DNA of 64,000 nucleotides from Planctomycetota bacterium (GTDB lineage: Bacteria > Planctomycetota > UBA1135 > JAKEFM01). The first letter of the stretch is position 1; the number at the start of each line of letters is the position of its first letter. Of the stretch, positions 43,398-53,101 are shown in pieces. The position numbers and the translations under genes were made by a program. Location of the stretch: the NCBI GenBank assembly GCA_022616055.1, contig JAKEFM010000283.1, forward strand, positions 1-64,000. The letters are read 5' to 3'. Below the pieces are notes generated by a model that ran no database searches, was not told the DNA's origin, and saw nothing but the letters and a program-made list of their open reading frames with translations.

Positions 43398-44385
43398 CGG
43401 AGCCCTTCGCGGCCGTCTCGCCCGCCGGACCCGCGCATCGCGCCCGGAGAGCGACCCAGATCTTGACCCGGTCCTGCATCGCGATCATGCCGAGCTTGCT
43501 CGGCACCGGGATTCCGAAGTCGGTGAGGCGGATCTCCGCCTCTCCCTCGACGGCGATCCTCCGGCTCTCGTCCACGGAGATCCGCACGGGCAGCGCGATC
43601 TCGCGCGCGATCCCCCGGATCGAGAGCCGACCCTTCGCGGTCCCGCGGACCGTCCGCGCCGCCGCGTCGACGGCGTCCGTGTCGAACGCCGTCCACTCGA
43701 AGCGGAGGGTGGGATGCGCTCCGACGTCAAGGAGGGCCCGCATCTCCTCGTCGCGGGCGTCGAGGCCCGTCTGGAGGGCGGCGGCGTCGACGACGATCTC
43801 CCCGTGGGCGACCTCCGAGGGGTGGGAGAGGCGGGAGGAGAACTCCCCGCGGACGCCCGTGGTCGCCCCGGAGAAATCATGGAGCGTGCTCTTCGCGTCG
43901 AACCCGACCCGCGAGAGCGATTCCACGACGAGGAACCGGCTCGGTCGGTCGAAGTCGAATCCTCCGGAGGGGAGCCGGAACGAGAGGAACCGTCGCGAGG
44001 CCGGCGCGGAGGGCCGGGTCTCCGGCGAGACCGCGTGCGATTCGCGGGGCGAGCCCTCGAGCGGCGGCGTCGCGACGGCCACGCGGAGCGCCGCGATCTC
44101 CTCGCGCAGCGCGTCGCGCTCCGCCGCGCATTCCCTCTCGAGGAGCGCCCCGAGGGCGTCGAGTCTTTCCGCCGTCCCTTCGGCGAAGGCGCGGAATTCC
44201 TCGCGGCTCTCGCGGAGATCCTCGGCGAGGAGCGCGAGGGGATCGGGACCGCGTGCGCCGGACGACGGCGCGCGAGCGATCGTGATCGCGACGCGGTCGC
44301 GGAGCAGCGCGACGGCGGCGACGGAGGCGGCGCCGACGGCGGCGAGGGTTACGAGTCCGACGATGCGCAGGATCCTGGAAGTCAC
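43390..44385 (-). CDS. Membrane-anchored YceI-family lipid-binding protein, copy A
   Basis: I chose the GTG at 44385, which starts the protein with a transmembrane anchor (residues 3-28). The product has 331 residues. A coiled-coil-like segment (about 50-100: LAEDLRESREEFRAFAEG) leads to the YceI domain (about 150-320: RVGFDAKSTLHDFSG, MRALLDVGAHPTLRFEW, IRLTDFGIPVP). YceI proteins are lipocalin-like barrels that bind polyisoprenoids, including quinones. As the first gene of the PKS operon, it may carry the phenolic or pyrone lipid in the periplasm. A putative operator and a sigma-54 element sit in the divergent region ahead of it. Confidence 0.87.
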   Translation of the reverse strand: MTSRILRIVGLVTLAAVGAASVAAVALLRDRVAITIARAPSSGARGPDPLALLAEDLRESREEFRAFAEGTAERLDALGALLERECAAERDALREEIAALRVAVATPPLEGSPRESHAVSPETRPSAPASRRFLSFRLPSGGFDFDRPSRFLVVESLSRVGFDAKSTLHDFSGATTGVRGEFSSRLSHPSEVAHGEIVVDAAALQTGLDARDEEMRALLDVGAHPTLRFEWTAFDTDAVDAAARTVRGTAKGRLSIRGIAREIALPVRISVDESRRIAVEGEAEIRLTDFGIPVPSKLGMIAMQDRVKIWVALRARCAGPAGETAAKGSGG

Positions 44386-44463
44386 GCCCGAGGGAGGTGC
44401 AACCGCCGGGCCGGCGGCAACCGCCGATGCCACGCAAGGCGCCCGCGGCGCGCGTGGAAGGAA

Positions 44464-44480
44464 TTGCAAATCGGTTGCAA
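44464..44480. promoter_or_regulatory. Inverted repeat TTGCAA-N5-TTGCAA in the divergent region
   Basis: Two copies of the palindromic hexamer TTGCAA (44464-44469 and 44475-44480) are separated by 5 bases, so the pair forms a 17-base dyad. It lies between the PKS operon A start (44385) and the kinase start (44580), in a locally AT-richer stretch. It could bind the NtrC-type regulator encoded next door; that link is inferred. Confidence 0.4.
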
Positions 44481-44543
44481 GAGCGACAACGGTTCGAGCG
44501 CGGTCGCGGGTCGTCGCGGCGGGAAGGGAGGTCCGCGTCGGGC

Positions 44544-44557
44544 GGCACGGTCTCTGC
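44544..44557 (+). promoter_or_regulatory. Candidate sigma-54 (-24/-12) promoter for the two-component pair
   Basis: GGCACGGTCTCTGC has the required GG-N10-GC spacing and matches most of the TGGCACG-N4-TTGC consensus. It would start transcription about 12 bases before the GTG at 44580. The downstream regulator is a sigma-54 activator, so autoregulation is plausible. Confidence 0.45.
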
Positions 44558-44579
44558 GCACCGGAGCGAGTCCCCGACC

Positions 44580-46283
44580 GTGACCTCGCCGAACGAGAGC
44601 CCTCCCTCCCCGCGGACCCTCCGCGTCGAGCCCCGCGCGGCTCCCGAGGCGGCTTGTCCGCCTCCCCCTCCTGGGGGATCCTCTGCGGCCCGGATCCGAC
44701 CCTTGGCCTCGGTCTCCTCCTCGTCGAACCCCGCGGGTCTCCCCGCCGCGCCCGCCGCTGGAGCGCCCGGAGACCGGCGGCCCGGCCGGTTCCCGCTGAC
44801 GATCGGGCGCAAGCTCGGCCTCGCCTTCGCGCTCCTCGCGGCTCTCCTGTTCGCGATCGGCCTCGCCGTCTCCGTCCGGGTGGCGGGAATGGGGACGGAC
44901 ATCGCCCGGATGCTCGAGGAGCACCGCGAGGCGACCCTCTCCCGCGAGCTCGTCCGGTCGATCCAGTTCCTGGAGAGCCACCTCCAGCTCCGCGGCGGCG
45001 GCTCGGCGGCGCCCGGCGACCCTTCCCTCGAGATCTTCGGGGAGCTCCTCGCGACGGCCGAGGGATCCCTCGAGCAGCTCCGGCGAGGTCCTGGGGGGGA
45101 GGACCCCTCCGAGGCGACGCACGTGGAGCGGGAGAACCGGCTCTTCGCCCTCCTCACGGACTCGCTCGCCGGAGTCCGGGCGGGGCTCGCGCGGGCGCCG
45201 AGGGGGGAGGACGCCGCGCCCGCCGTCGGGCGGGCGCGCCTCCTCGCCGAGGAGGTCTACGGGGAGATGGAGCGCGAGGCGCGGGAGTCGGCCCGGCACC
45301 TCCGCGCCCAGGGGGGGGAGCTGCGCCGGTTCGTCCTCGGCACCACGCTCGTCGGCCTCCTCGCGCTCGGCGCCGTCCTCCTCGTCGTCGCCCGGCGCAT
45401 CGTCCTCCCCCTCCGGACGCTCCACCACGGTGCCGGCCGCATCCGCCGCGGGGACCTCGCGCACCGGGTCTCCGTCTCCTCGCGGGACGAGGTGGGGGAG
45501 CTCGCCCGCGAGTTCAACGACATGGCGGGTCGCCTCGAGGAGGCCCGCGCCGACCTCGAGCGGCGCGTCGAGGAGCGGACGCGGGAGTTCCTCCGCGCGG
45601 CGCGACTCGCCGGGCTCGGCACGCTCGCGGCCGGGGTCGCCCACGAGATCAACAACCCGCTCGCCTCGATCGCCTCCTGCGCGGAGGGGCTGGAGGAGCG
45701 CCTGCGGCGGGGGACGGCGAGCGCGGAGGAAGGCCGGGAGTACCTCCGGCTCATCGCGAAGGAGGCCTACCGGGCGCGCGAGATCACGGGGCGCCTCCTC
45801 GACTTCGCGCGGCCCGGCCCCGCGGAGAGGGCCCCCTTCGACCCGGCCGGGGTCCTCCAGGAGGTCCGCCTCCTCGTCGAGCCTCCGCTGCGCTCCCGCG
45901 GCCTCTCCCTCCTCGTCGACTGCGACCCCGACCTCCCCCTCGTCCTCGGGGATCCCGCCGAGTGCAAGCAGGTCGCGTGGAACCTCCTCCAGAACGCGAT
46001 CGACGCGAGCCCGACGGGCGGGACGATCCGCGTGCGCTGTCGCCGCCGGAAGGGGGAGATCCTCCTCGAGGTGGAGGACGAGGGGCCGGGGATCCCGCCG
46101 CAGCACCTGGACCGGATCTTCGACCCCTTCTTCACGACGAAGGCGCCGGGAGAGGGGACCGGCCTCGGCCTCGCGATCGTCCACCGCATCGTCGAGGGGC
46201 ACGGCGGGCGCATCGAGGTGAGGAACACGGAGCGCGGCGCCCTCTTCCGCGTGTTCGTCCCCTCGATCGAGGCGGCCGCGTGA
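44580..46283 (+). CDS. Membrane sensor histidine kinase (NtrB/ZraS-like)
   Basis: I chose the GTG at 44580 ([11 protein letters not shown]); the frame is open further upstream but with poor protein character. The product has 567 residues. Transmembrane helices at about 82-104 and 250-275 flank a periplasmic sensor domain of roughly 145 residues. A HAMP linker follows, then a DHp helix with the phospho-accepting His in [13 protein letters not shown] (about residue 355), then the ATPase domain with [17 protein letters not shown] and GTGLGLAI. It pairs by GTGA overlap with an NtrC-family regulator. The signal is unknown; the divergent PKS operon is the natural candidate target. Confidence 0.92.
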   Translation: MTSPNESPPSPRTLRVEPRAAPEAACPPPPPGGSSAARIRPLASVSSSSNPAGLPAAPAAGAPGDRRPGRFPLTIGRKLGLAFALLAALLFAIGLAVSVRVAGMGTDIARMLEEHREATLSRELVRSIQFLESHLQLRGGGSAAPGDPSLEIFGELLATAEGSLEQLRRGPGGEDPSEATHVERENRLFALLTDSLAGVRAGLARAPRGEDAAPAVGRARLLAEEVYGEMEREARESARHLRAQGGELRRFVLGTTLVGLLALGAVLLVVARRIVLPLRTLHHGAGRIRRGDLAHRVSVSSRDEVGELAREFNDMAGRLEEARADLERRVEERTREFLRAARLAGLGTLAAGVAHEINNPLASIASCAEGLEERLRRGTASAEEGREYLRLIAKEAYRAREITGRLLDFARPGPAERAPFDPAGVLQEVRLLVEPPLRSRGLSLLVDCDPDLPLVLGDPAECKQVAWNLLQNAIDASPTGGTIRVRCRRRKGEILLEVEDEGPGIPPQHLDRIFDPFFTTKAPGEGTGLGLAIVHRIVEGHGGRIEVRNTERGALFRVFVPSIEAAA

Positions 46284-47659
46284 AGGCCCTGCGCGCGTTC
46301 TTCGTCGACGACGACGAGGCGCTCCGGTGGATCTTCGAGCGCGAGCTCCCGGCGCGGGGGATCCAGCTCCGGTGCTTCGCCTCGGCCGAGGGGGTCCTGG
46401 AGGCGCTCCGGACGGAGCCTCCCGACGCGATCCTCCTCGACCTCCGCCTCCCCGGGACGGGGGGCCTCGACCTCCTCCAGCAGATCCGGACCCAGGACCC
46501 CGACCAGCAGATCGTCGTCCTCACCGGCCACGGCTCGGTCGAGGAGGCCGTCGAGGCGATGCGGCGGGGGGCCTTCGACTTCCTCACCAAGCCGGTCCGG
46601 CTCGACCTCCTCCAGGAGACCCTGCGTCAGGCCTCCGAGAAGCACGCCCTCCTCGAGGACAACCGCCGCCTGCGCCGCGCCCTCCTCGGCGGGCGGGCCG
46701 AGGCCCGCCTCCTCGGGGAAGGGCCGGCGATGCGGGAGCTGCGCGCGTCGATCGAGCGGGTCGCGAAGAGCGACGCCCACCTCCTGGTCCAGGGGGAGAA
46801 CGGCTCGGGGAAGGAGCTGGTCGCGCAGGAGGTCCACCTGCGCGGGCCGCGGGCCGAGGCGCCGTTCGTCGTCGTCAACTGCGGGGCGATCCCCGACACC
46901 CTCTTCGAGAGCGAGCTCTTCGGGCACGAGAAGGGGGCGTTCACGGGCGCCGACCGCCGGCGGGTCGGCCTGTACGAGGCGGCCCACGGCGGGACCCTGT
47001 TCCTCGACGAGGCCGGGGAGCTCCCCCTCTCCTCCCAGCCCGCCCTCCTCCGCGCGGTCCAGTTCGGCGAGGTCCGTCCGGTCGGGGGGGAGCGCACCCG
47101 CCGGGTCGACGTCCGGGTGATCGCCGCGACGAACCGCAAGCTCGGCGCCCTCGTCGACGCCCAGGCGTTCCGCGAGGACCTCTACTACCGCATCGCGACC
47201 CTCGTCCTCGACGTTCCGCCCCTGCGAGCCCGCCGGGAGGACGTCCCGCTCCTCGCCGAGGGCTTCCTCGCCCGCTCGGCGGCGCGACTGGGCCGGCGCC
47301 TTCGTTTCGCCCCGGAGGCCCTCGCGCGGCTCGCCGAGCACGACTGGCCCGGGAACGTCCGAGAGCTCGAGAGCGCGGCGGAGCGCCTCGCGGTCATGGC
47401 CGAGGGGGAGGAGATCACCGCCGACCACGTCGAGCGCTTCGTCCTGCGGCGGGATCGCGCGGCGGGGGAGCTTCCCACCCTCTCCCTCGAGGAGCTCGAG
47501 CGCCTCGCCGTCCTCGCGGCCCTGAAGCGCCACGGGGGGGACAAGCGGGCGGCGGCCGCCACCCTCGGGATCGCCCTGAAGACCCTCTACAACAAGCTCG
47601 ATCGCTACGGCCTGCGGCCCGTGGAGCCCGGGGGTCCCCCCGCGCCCGAGGCGGGCTGA
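46280..47659 (+). CDS. Sigma-54-dependent response regulator (NtrC family)
   Basis: The start is the GTG at 46280. The product has 459 residues. The receiver domain (1-115) has the acidic pair in VDDDE, phospho-Asp54 in ILLDLRLPG and Lys in LTKPV. The AAA+ domain (about 145-370) has Walker A GENGSGKE, the sigma-54 contact loop GAFTGA near 218, and Walker [11 protein letters not shown] Fis-type helix-turn-helix at the C-terminus ([19 protein letters not shown]) binds DNA. It activates RNA polymerase carrying sigma-54 upon phosphorylation by the adjacent kinase. A candidate -24/-12 promoter is located before the kinase gene. Confidence 0.96.
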   Translation: MKALRAFFVDDDEALRWIFERELPARGIQLRCFASAEGVLEALRTEPPDAILLDLRLPGTGGLDLLQQIRTQDPDQQIVVLTGHGSVEEAVEAMRRGAFDFLTKPVRLDLLQETLRQASEKHALLEDNRRLRRALLGGRAEARLLGEGPAMRELRASIERVAKSDAHLLVQGENGSGKELVAQEVHLRGPRAEAPFVVVNCGAIPDTLFESELFGHEKGAFTGADRRRVGLYEAAHGGTLFLDEAGELPLSSQPALLRAVQFGEVRPVGGERTRRVDVRVIAATNRKLGALVDAQAFREDLYYRIATLVLDVPPLRARREDVPLLAEGFLARSAARLGRRLRFAPEALARLAEHDWPGNVRELESAAERLAVMAEGEEITADHVERFVLRRDRAAGELPTLSLEELERLAVLAALKRHGGDKRAAAATLGIALKTLYNKLDRYGLRPVEPGGPPAPEAG

Positions 47660-47835
47660 CGCGGTCCGGGATCTGGTTCCGAGGGAGGGCATCTGCTACC
47701 CTCTGGCTTCACCGTGCCCGAGGGCCGAGGGGACCCGGAGGCCCGGCGTTCGGACGCGCCGGCGACGTGGATCTGGGCGGATCCCGTCGCCGGTTCCATC
47801 TCGTGTTCCAGGCATCTGTTGTGAGGGCTGATTCG

Positions 47836-49722
47836 ATGAAGCTCACCCCCGATTCCCCGGGACCGTTCGCCCTGGCGTCGTTCCTCTTCTCCGCCTTCCT
47901 TGCCGCCGCCCCCCCCGGTCGGGCTCAGACCGGCTCCGTGAGCGCGGTCGTCGAGACCGAGCCGGTGCCCAGCAACGGGGACGCGGCCGACGACAGCGCC
48001 ATCTGGGTCCACCCCACGGTGCCCAGCCTGAGTCTCGTGATCGGCACCGACAAGGACGCCGGCCTCGCCGTCTACGACCTCTCGGGAACCGAGCTGCAGT
48101 TCGTGCCGGACGGAGACCTCAACAACGTCGACCTCCGCTACGGATTCCCCCTGGGGCTCGCCCAGGTCGCGCTCGTCACCTCCGGCGAGCGATCGAACGA
48201 CGTGCTCGCGGTCTACGCGGTCGACCCGATCACGCGCATGCTCGTGAACGTAGCCGCGCGCCCCATCTCCCTCGGCTTCAACGTCTACGGCTGTTGCATG
48301 TACCGGAGCCAGGACACGGGCGACTACTACTTCTTCGGCACCGCCGAAAGCGGCGGAGTCGTCCAGCAGTGGAGGCTCTTCGGGGCGGCCAGCGGAGGCG
48401 TCGACGCGGAGCTGGTCCGCGCCTTCGACGTAGGAGGCAATTCCGAAGGGTGTGTGGCCGACGACGAGAACGGCTGGTTCTTCGTCGCCGAGGAGGACGG
48501 CAGCATCTGGCGGTACGGTGCCGAGCCGTTGGATCCGACCAACAATCCCTTCGAAGTCGACTCGACCGGGGGCGGCAACCTCACCGCGGACGTGGAGGGG
48601 CTCTCGATCTACTACGCCCCCGGCGGAGCGGGCTACCTGATCGCCTCCAGCCAGGGGAACAGCACCTTCGTCATCTACCAGCGCGCCGCGCCTCATGCGC
48701 ACGTGCTCACGTTCCAGGTCGGCGCGAACACCCCCCTCGGCATCGATGCGGTCACCGGGACGGACGGTATCGACGTGACGAACCGGGGCCTCGGGAGCGC
48801 GTTCCCGGGCGGCCTCTTCGTCGCCCAGGACGACAGCAACCCCGGCGGGACCCAGAACTTCAAGCTCGTCTCCTGGCCGGACATCGCGGAGCTGGGGGAG
48901 CCGGACCTCATCGTCAATCCCAACTACGGCGCGCCCGGGCCGAGCGAGCCGCCGGGAGGAGGAGGAGGAGGACCGTCGGGGGGGAACCTCAAGGGAAAGA
49001 TCGCCCTGCAGCGCGACCTCCTCCAGCCGGATCCGGACGCCTTCGGGACGATCGCGATGTCGGTCGCGAACGGCGTCCAGGCCTTCGTCGTCCTCGCGAA
49101 GAAGCTCGACCCCCCGGGCGGGACCTACGACGTCCTCCTCGAGGAGGAGGCGGCGAGGGGTGGCTTCGTCGACATCGGCGATCTCGTCCCGCTGAACCCG
49201 AACGCCGGCACCTGGATCCTCGCGCTCGAGGCGAGCGGCGCGATCTCGGAGCTCGGGGGCGCGGACGTGAACCGGCTCGCCGGGCGCCGCGTCGAGATCC
49301 GGGACGGCGCGAGCACCCACCTCTTCGCCGTCCTCCCCTCGCTCCCCAATCTCCTCAACGTGAATCTCCAGGGTCCGCTCGCCGCCGCGCCGGGCTCGCC
49401 CGCGCCGAATGCCGTCGGCCTCGTCAAGCTCCGGTCCAAGGGGAAGGCCGGGACCTCGAAGTTCGAACTGAAGGCGAAGGGGCTCCCCGTCGGTCCGACC
49501 TACGCGGTCTGGGTCGCCGAGGGGGCGACGGAAGGGGCCGCCCTCTCCCAGGTCGGCACCCTCGTCAAGGGGAAGCTCAAGATCGACACGAAGAAGGGGC
49601 AGACGCTCCCCTTCGAGGTCGGGTTCCTCCCCGACCTCTACGGTCGCGCGATCGAGGTCCGCGACGGGACGACGACCGTCCTGTCGGGGACGATCCCCTC
49701 CCCGGCGGCGACGGACGACTAA
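47836..49722 (+). CDS. Secreted beta-propeller phytase-like protein with two C-terminal repeats
   Basis: I chose the ATG at 47836 (a GTG at 47821 is also in frame). The product has 628 residues with a signal peptide (FALASFLFSAFLAAAPPGRAQ). Residues of about 32-370 match the 3-phytase beta-propeller (DAADDSAIWVHP, GTDKDAGLAVYDLSG, EGCVADDENGWFFVAEEDG), which is calcium-dependent and releases phosphate from phytate. A Gly/Pro-rich linker (about 375-385) is followed by two repeats of about 120 residues ending in RRVEIRDGASTHLF and RAIEVRDGTTTVL, with no shared module. Phosphate scavenging outside the cell is the likely job. The gene converges with the DUF72 gene and overlaps it by 4 bases at the stop codons. 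Confidence 0.85.
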   Translation: MKLTPDSPGPFALASFLFSAFLAAAPPGRAQTGSVSAVVETEPVPSNGDAADDSAIWVHPTVPSLSLVIGTDKDAGLAVYDLSGTELQFVPDGDLNNVDLRYGFPLGLAQVALVTSGERSNDVLAVYAVDPITRMLVNVAARPISLGFNVYGCCMYRSQDTGDYYFFGTAESGGVVQQWRLFGAASGGVDAELVRAFDVGGNSEGCVADDENGWFFVAEEDGSIWRYGAEPLDPTNNPFEVDSTGGGNLTADVEGLSIYYAPGGAGYLIASSQGNSTFVIYQRAAPHAHVLTFQVGANTPLGIDAVTGTDGIDVTNRGLGSAFPGGLFVAQDDSNPGGTQNFKLVSWPDIAELGEPDLIVNPNYGAPGPSEPPGGGGGGPSGGNLKGKIALQRDLLQPDPDAFGTIAMSVANGVQAFVVLAKKLDPPGGTYDVLLEEEAARGGFVDIGDLVPLNPNAGTWILALEASGAISELGGADVNRLAGRRVEIRDGASTHLFAVLPSLPNLLNVNLQGPLAAAPGSPAPNAVGLVKLRSKGKAGTSKFELKAKGLPVGPTYAVWVAEGATEGAALSQVGTLVKGKLKIDTKKGQTLPFEVGFLPDLYGRAIEVRDGTTTVLSGTIPSPAATDD

Positions 49723-50576
49723 CCGTCGAACAGTCCCGGGCCCTCGCCTCCGCGCGGCGCGGGAGCTACGAACGGGAGGTTCGGCTCGGGGATCCCGAGG
49801 AGATCGCGCAGCGCGCGCGCGGTGGCCGGGGAGTGCCCCTGGTAATGGTTGTTCGCGAAGACGAAGAGCTTGCGGCCCGCGGCGAGCTGGGTCTTCAGCC
49901 GCTCGGCCCACGCCCGGAGGTCTTCCCCGCGGTCGACGCGCACCTCTGAGAAGTCCTCCCACGGCGCGTCGTGACTGCCGAGGAGTCGGACGTACACGAA
50001 GGGCGCGGTCGCCACGTCGACCCGCGGCACGGAGGCGTAATCGGTGAGCGTGAGCGCCACGCCTCTCTCCCTGAGCAGGGAATAGGTCTCCTCGCGGTAC
50101 CAGGAGCGATGCCGGAACTCCGCCGCGACGGCGAGATCGCGGGGGAGCCGCTCGAGGAAGCGGGCGAAGTCGTCGGCCTTCTCCGCCTTGAACCCAGGCC
50201 TCAATTGCATTAGCAGCGGGCCCAGCCGATCGCCGAGGATCCGCACCCGTTCGAGGAACGCCTCGGTCTCCGCCTCCGCGCCGGCCAGCCCCTTCTCGTG
50301 CGTGATCGACTGGGGGAACTTCAGAGCGAGGACAAACCCGGGCGGCGTGACTTCTCGCCATCGCTCGAGGTTGCGCCGCGGCGGGATCGCGTAGAAGGAG
50401 GAGTCGACCTCGACGGCGTCGAACTTCGTCGCGTAGTGGGAGAGCTCCCGCTTCGAGTCGAGCCCCGTCGGGTAGAAGACCCCACGCCAGGAGGGGTAGA
50501 CCCACCCCTGGGTTCCAAACCGGGCCTGCGAGGTCAGGGCTCGAGGAAGACCACGGTGCCGTTCGACAGTCGCCAC
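49719..50576 (-). CDS. DUF72 family protein
   Basis: The domain begins FGTQGWVYPSWRGVFYP and includes KFDAVEVDSSFYAIP, LALKFPQSITHE, FEFR-like AAEFRHRSWY, and FANNHYQGHSP, all typical of the DUF72 TIM-barrel family (YecE). The biochemical role of the family is not firmly established. The start is uncertain: the GTG at 50576 gives 285 residues and overlaps the upstream gene by 43 bases, while a CTG at 50537, in a CTGA overlap, would match the family N-terminus more closely. It is downstream of a beta-helix protein gene on the same strand. Confidence 0.85.
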   Translation of the reverse strand: MATVERHRGLPRALTSQARFGTQGWVYPSWRGVFYPTGLDSKRELSHYATKFDAVEVDSSFYAIPPRRNLERWREVTPPGFVLALKFPQSITHEKGLAGAEAETEAFLERVRILGDRLGPLLMQLRPGFKAEKADDFARFLERLPRDLAVAAEFRHRSWYREETYSLLRERGVALTLTDYASVPRVDVATAPFVYVRLLGSHDAPWEDFSEVRVDRGEDLRAWAERLKTQLAAGRKLFVFANNHYQGHSPATARALRDLLGIPEPNLPFVAPAPRGGEGPGLFDG

Positions 50577-51847
50577 ACGCCTCCCGCGTCGAGCGCGGCG
50601 CCCTGAACGTGGAAGGGCATGTTGGCGAGGGAGGGCGGTAGCCCCGAGAGGGGGATCGTGAGGCTGGCGGAGCCTGTTGGTCCGAGGGTCCCGAAGTGGA
50701 ACAGGAGGGATGGAGGGGGTCCGATCACGAATTCGCCGAGGAAGGGACCGGGAATCCCGAAGTGGGACGGCCCCTCGTCGAGGACGAGGACGAAAGGAGC
50801 CGACGCGGGGCCGTTCGACAGCGTGAGCGTCCCCACGCCGGAGAGCGCGAAGCTCCCGCTCGCGCGGAGCACGGGCAGGGACGGGACGTCGACGATCACG
50901 TTGCCGACGATGGGAGGAGTGGCGGGGGTTCCTCCTTGGACCGGTACGGAGTGGACTTGGACGGGATCGGTCCCGGAAGCGACGATCCCCGGCGCATCGG
51001 GTTGCCCGTAGCCCCCCTTCGTGAGCGAGGCCGCGTCGCCGGAAACCCTGACGTGCGCATTCGTCGCGACGATGCCCGCTCCGGCCGCGCCATACGTGAA
51101 GGAGGCGAATCCCTGGTCCACTCCTCCCCGTCCGCCCTCGACGATGGAATCGGTCACCCAAAGCCAGGGGGATCCTCCCGGGCCCTCCGTCGCGACGATC
51201 GCGGGCCCTCCCACAGGAGGGTAGAGCACGCCTGCCAGGAACTGGCCCCATCCCCCGAGGACGGAGGACGTGGAGACGAGCACCCTTGCCCCGCCGGTGA
51301 TCGTGAGTGCGATCCCTCCCGACGGGTCCGGGAGGGGCAAGAGCCCGTTCGCCAGGAACTCGCTCGCGAGGATCGACCGATGGACCTGGACCCCGGCGTC
51401 GACGACGCGCAGCGCGGAGAACGGAGCAGGTCCGAAGAACGAGGGGTTCCCTCTCCCGATGACGATCGAGTCCGCGAGAACGGCCTGCGTGGAGGAACCC
51501 GTGACGACGAGGCGATCCCCTCCGGTGGCGCCGAACGTCCAGCCGAAGTTCATCCTCCGCAGATCGACGACGTGCCCGGCGGGAACGTCCGAGATCTCCG
51601 TCGTGTAGCCGGCGGCTCCGGGGAGGGTGACGAACGTGGACTGGTTGCCGGAACCTAGGATCCGGAGCGACTTCCCAATCAAGACGAAGTGGCTGTAGGT
51701 CCCTGGCCCGACGAGGAGAGCGTCTCCGTCCGAGGCCGCGGCGATCGCGGGCGGGATGTCGGTGAAGTCGACGCCGGGGCCGCCGCTGTCGTCCACGACC
51801 CAGGTCGTCTGAAGGAGCAGGAAACCGACCACCGGGGCGGGAATCAT
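50534..51847 (-). CDS. Secreted parallel beta-helix-like protein, paralogue 1
   Basis: The product has 437 residues. A strong ribosome-binding site (GGAGGTG, 4 bases before the ATG at 51847) fixes the start. A short hydrophobic N-terminus is followed by TWVVDDSGGPGVDFTDIPPAI, a block shared with two other genes here. The middle contains many short strands with Gly/Asn turns (LRVVDAGVQVHRSILA, IVATNAHVRVSGDAA), as in right-handed parallel beta-helices of the pectate lyase type. The C-terminus ends with the shared module (FGIPGPFLGEFVIGP, LPPSLANMPFHVQGAALD, LSNGTVVFLEP). No catalytic residues are assigned. It is related to the genes at 61221 and 62629. Confidence 0.8.
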   Translation of the reverse strand: MIPAPVVGFLLLQTTWVVDDSGGPGVDFTDIPPAIAAASDGDALLVGPGTYSHFVLIGKSLRILGSGNQSTFVTLPGAAGYTTEISDVPAGHVVDLRRMNFGWTFGATGGDRLVVTGSSTQAVLADSIVIGRGNPSFFGPAPFSALRVVDAGVQVHRSILASEFLANGLLPLPDPSGGIALTITGGARVLVSTSSVLGGWGQFLAGVLYPPVGGPAIVATEGPGGSPWLWVTDSIVEGGRGGVDQGFASFTYGAAGAGIVATNAHVRVSGDAASLTKGGYGQPDAPGIVASGTDPVQVHSVPVQGGTPATPPIVGNVIVDVPSLPVLRASGSFALSGVGTLTLSNGPASAPFVLVLDEGPSHFGIPGPFLGEFVIGPPPSLLFHFGTLGPTGSASLTIPLSGLPPSLANMPFHVQGAALDAGGVWRLSNGTVVFLEP

Positions 51848-52042
51848 CTCGCACCTCCGGAACCGGCGCGCGCACCGGTCTTCGCAGGAGCCGAGGCTAC
51901 GCCGTCGGTTGCGGGAGGGCAACTCGGGGTCGCGGCATGGAGGTTGCGACGGCCACCCGTCTCGACTACTTGAGGGTTGTCCCGCGGGTCCGGCGGGTGA
52001 CAAGGTCAAACCGCCGCTTCCGCGAACTCGTACCGCAGCACC

Positions 52043-53101
52043 TTGGCGAGCCTCCTCCTTCCCCGGATCGCCGCGGTCGCGACCGCCGTTCCCGAGTACG
52101 TCCTCGGGGCGGAGGAGACGATCGAGTGCCTGCTGCGGCTCTTCCCCGCCGAGGAGCCCGAGTTCGTCCGGAGCCTCGTGCTGCGGTCGGGGGTCGAGCG
52201 GCGCCACTTCCCCTTCCCGCCGGAGAACCTGCTCGATCCGGGCGACTTCACCGAGCGAAACGCGCGGTACGCCGAAGCCGCGCTCGAACTGGCGGACCGG
52301 GCCTGTCGCCTCGCCCTGGAGCGTGCCCGCCTCGACGCCTCGGCGGTGGACGTCGTCCTCGACGTCTCCTGCACGGGGATCGCGATCCCGGCCCTCGACG
52401 TCCCGCTCGCCGCGCGGCTGGGCCTTCGCCCGGACGTCTGCCGGGTGCCGATCACCGAGAGCGGCTGCGCGGCGGGGGCGCTAGGCCTCGGGCTCGCCGC
52501 GCGATTCGCGCGGGGCGGCGAGAGGGTCCTCGTCGTGGCCGTCGAACTCTGTTCCGCGACGCTGGTCCGGGAGGACCGGTCGCGCGCGAACCTGGTATCG
52601 GGCGCGCTCTTCGGCGACGGGGCAGGCGCCGCCGTAGTCGCTCAGGACGGGGAGGGCCCGGCGATCCGCGCCGTCGGGTCGCACCTCTTCCCGGACACCC
52701 GGGGAGCGATGGGGTTCGACGTCGGAACGCACGGCCTGCGGATCCTCCTGCAGCGGGAGCTGCCGGAAATCCTCCGGCGAGGACTGCGCCCCGCCATCGA
52801 GAGTTTTCTCTCGAAGAACGGGCGTGCCGTCGGGGACGTCGGGCTGCACCTCCTCCATCCGGGCGGACGGCGGGTGCTGGAGGTCTACGGCGCGCTCTTC
52901 GATCTTCCGAAGGACGCCCTGCGGTTCCCTCGCGAGGCGCTGCGCCGGTACGGAAACCTCTCCTCCGCCTCGATCCTGACCGTCCTCGACCTCGCCTTCG
53001 CCGGGGGCGCCCGGCCGGCGCCGGGAAAGGAAGCGCTGGTGGTCGCGTTCGGTCCGGGGCTCTCGGCGGAGCTGGCGCTCCTCTCCTGGGGGGCGGCGTG
53101 A
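52043..53101 (+). CDS. Type III polyketide synthase, copy B
   Basis: The start is a TTG at 52043; an in-frame stop at 51998 and the family's N-terminus (PRIAAVATAVPEYVL) leave no better option. The product has 352 residues. The catalytic triad is complete: Cys142 in TESGCAAGA, His272 in LLHPGGRRV and Asn305 in RYGNLSSAS. It resembles the alkylresorcinol/alkylpyrone synthases. It leads operon B: PKS, ICMT-type methyltransferase, YceI protein, FAD enzyme, all linked by GTGA overlaps. This gene content parallels the srsA-srsB-srsC loci of Streptomyces, which make methylated phenolic lipid quinones; the product here is inferred, not shown. Confidence 0.94.
   Translation: MASLLLPRIAAVATAVPEYVLGAEETIECLLRLFPAEEPEFVRSLVLRSGVERRHFPFPPENLLDPGDFTERNARYAEAALELADRACRLALERARLDASAVDVVLDVSCTGIAIPALDVPLAARLGLRPDVCRVPITESGCAAGALGLGLAARFARGGERVLVVAVELCSATLVREDRSRANLVSGALFGDGAGAAVVAQDGEGPAIRAVGSHLFPDTRGAMGFDVGTHGLRILLQRELPEILRRGLRPAIESFLSKNGRAVGDVGLHLLHPGGRRVLEVYGALFDLPKDALRFPREALRRYGNLSSASILTVLDLAFAGGARPAPGKEALVVAFGPGLSAELALLSWGAA

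Noticed and set aside
44396-44440. Minus-strand sigma-54 promoter for the YceI/PKS operon (TGGCATC...GGTTGC)
   Set aside because: The GG and GC are 11 bases apart instead of 10; sigma-54 spacing is strict, so it was not listed.
51977-52003. Imperfect inverted repeat TTGTC-CCGC / GCGGGTGACAA before PKS copy B
   Set aside because: The arms need a two-base bulge to pair and lie in GC-rich sequence, so it was too weak to annotate as an operator.
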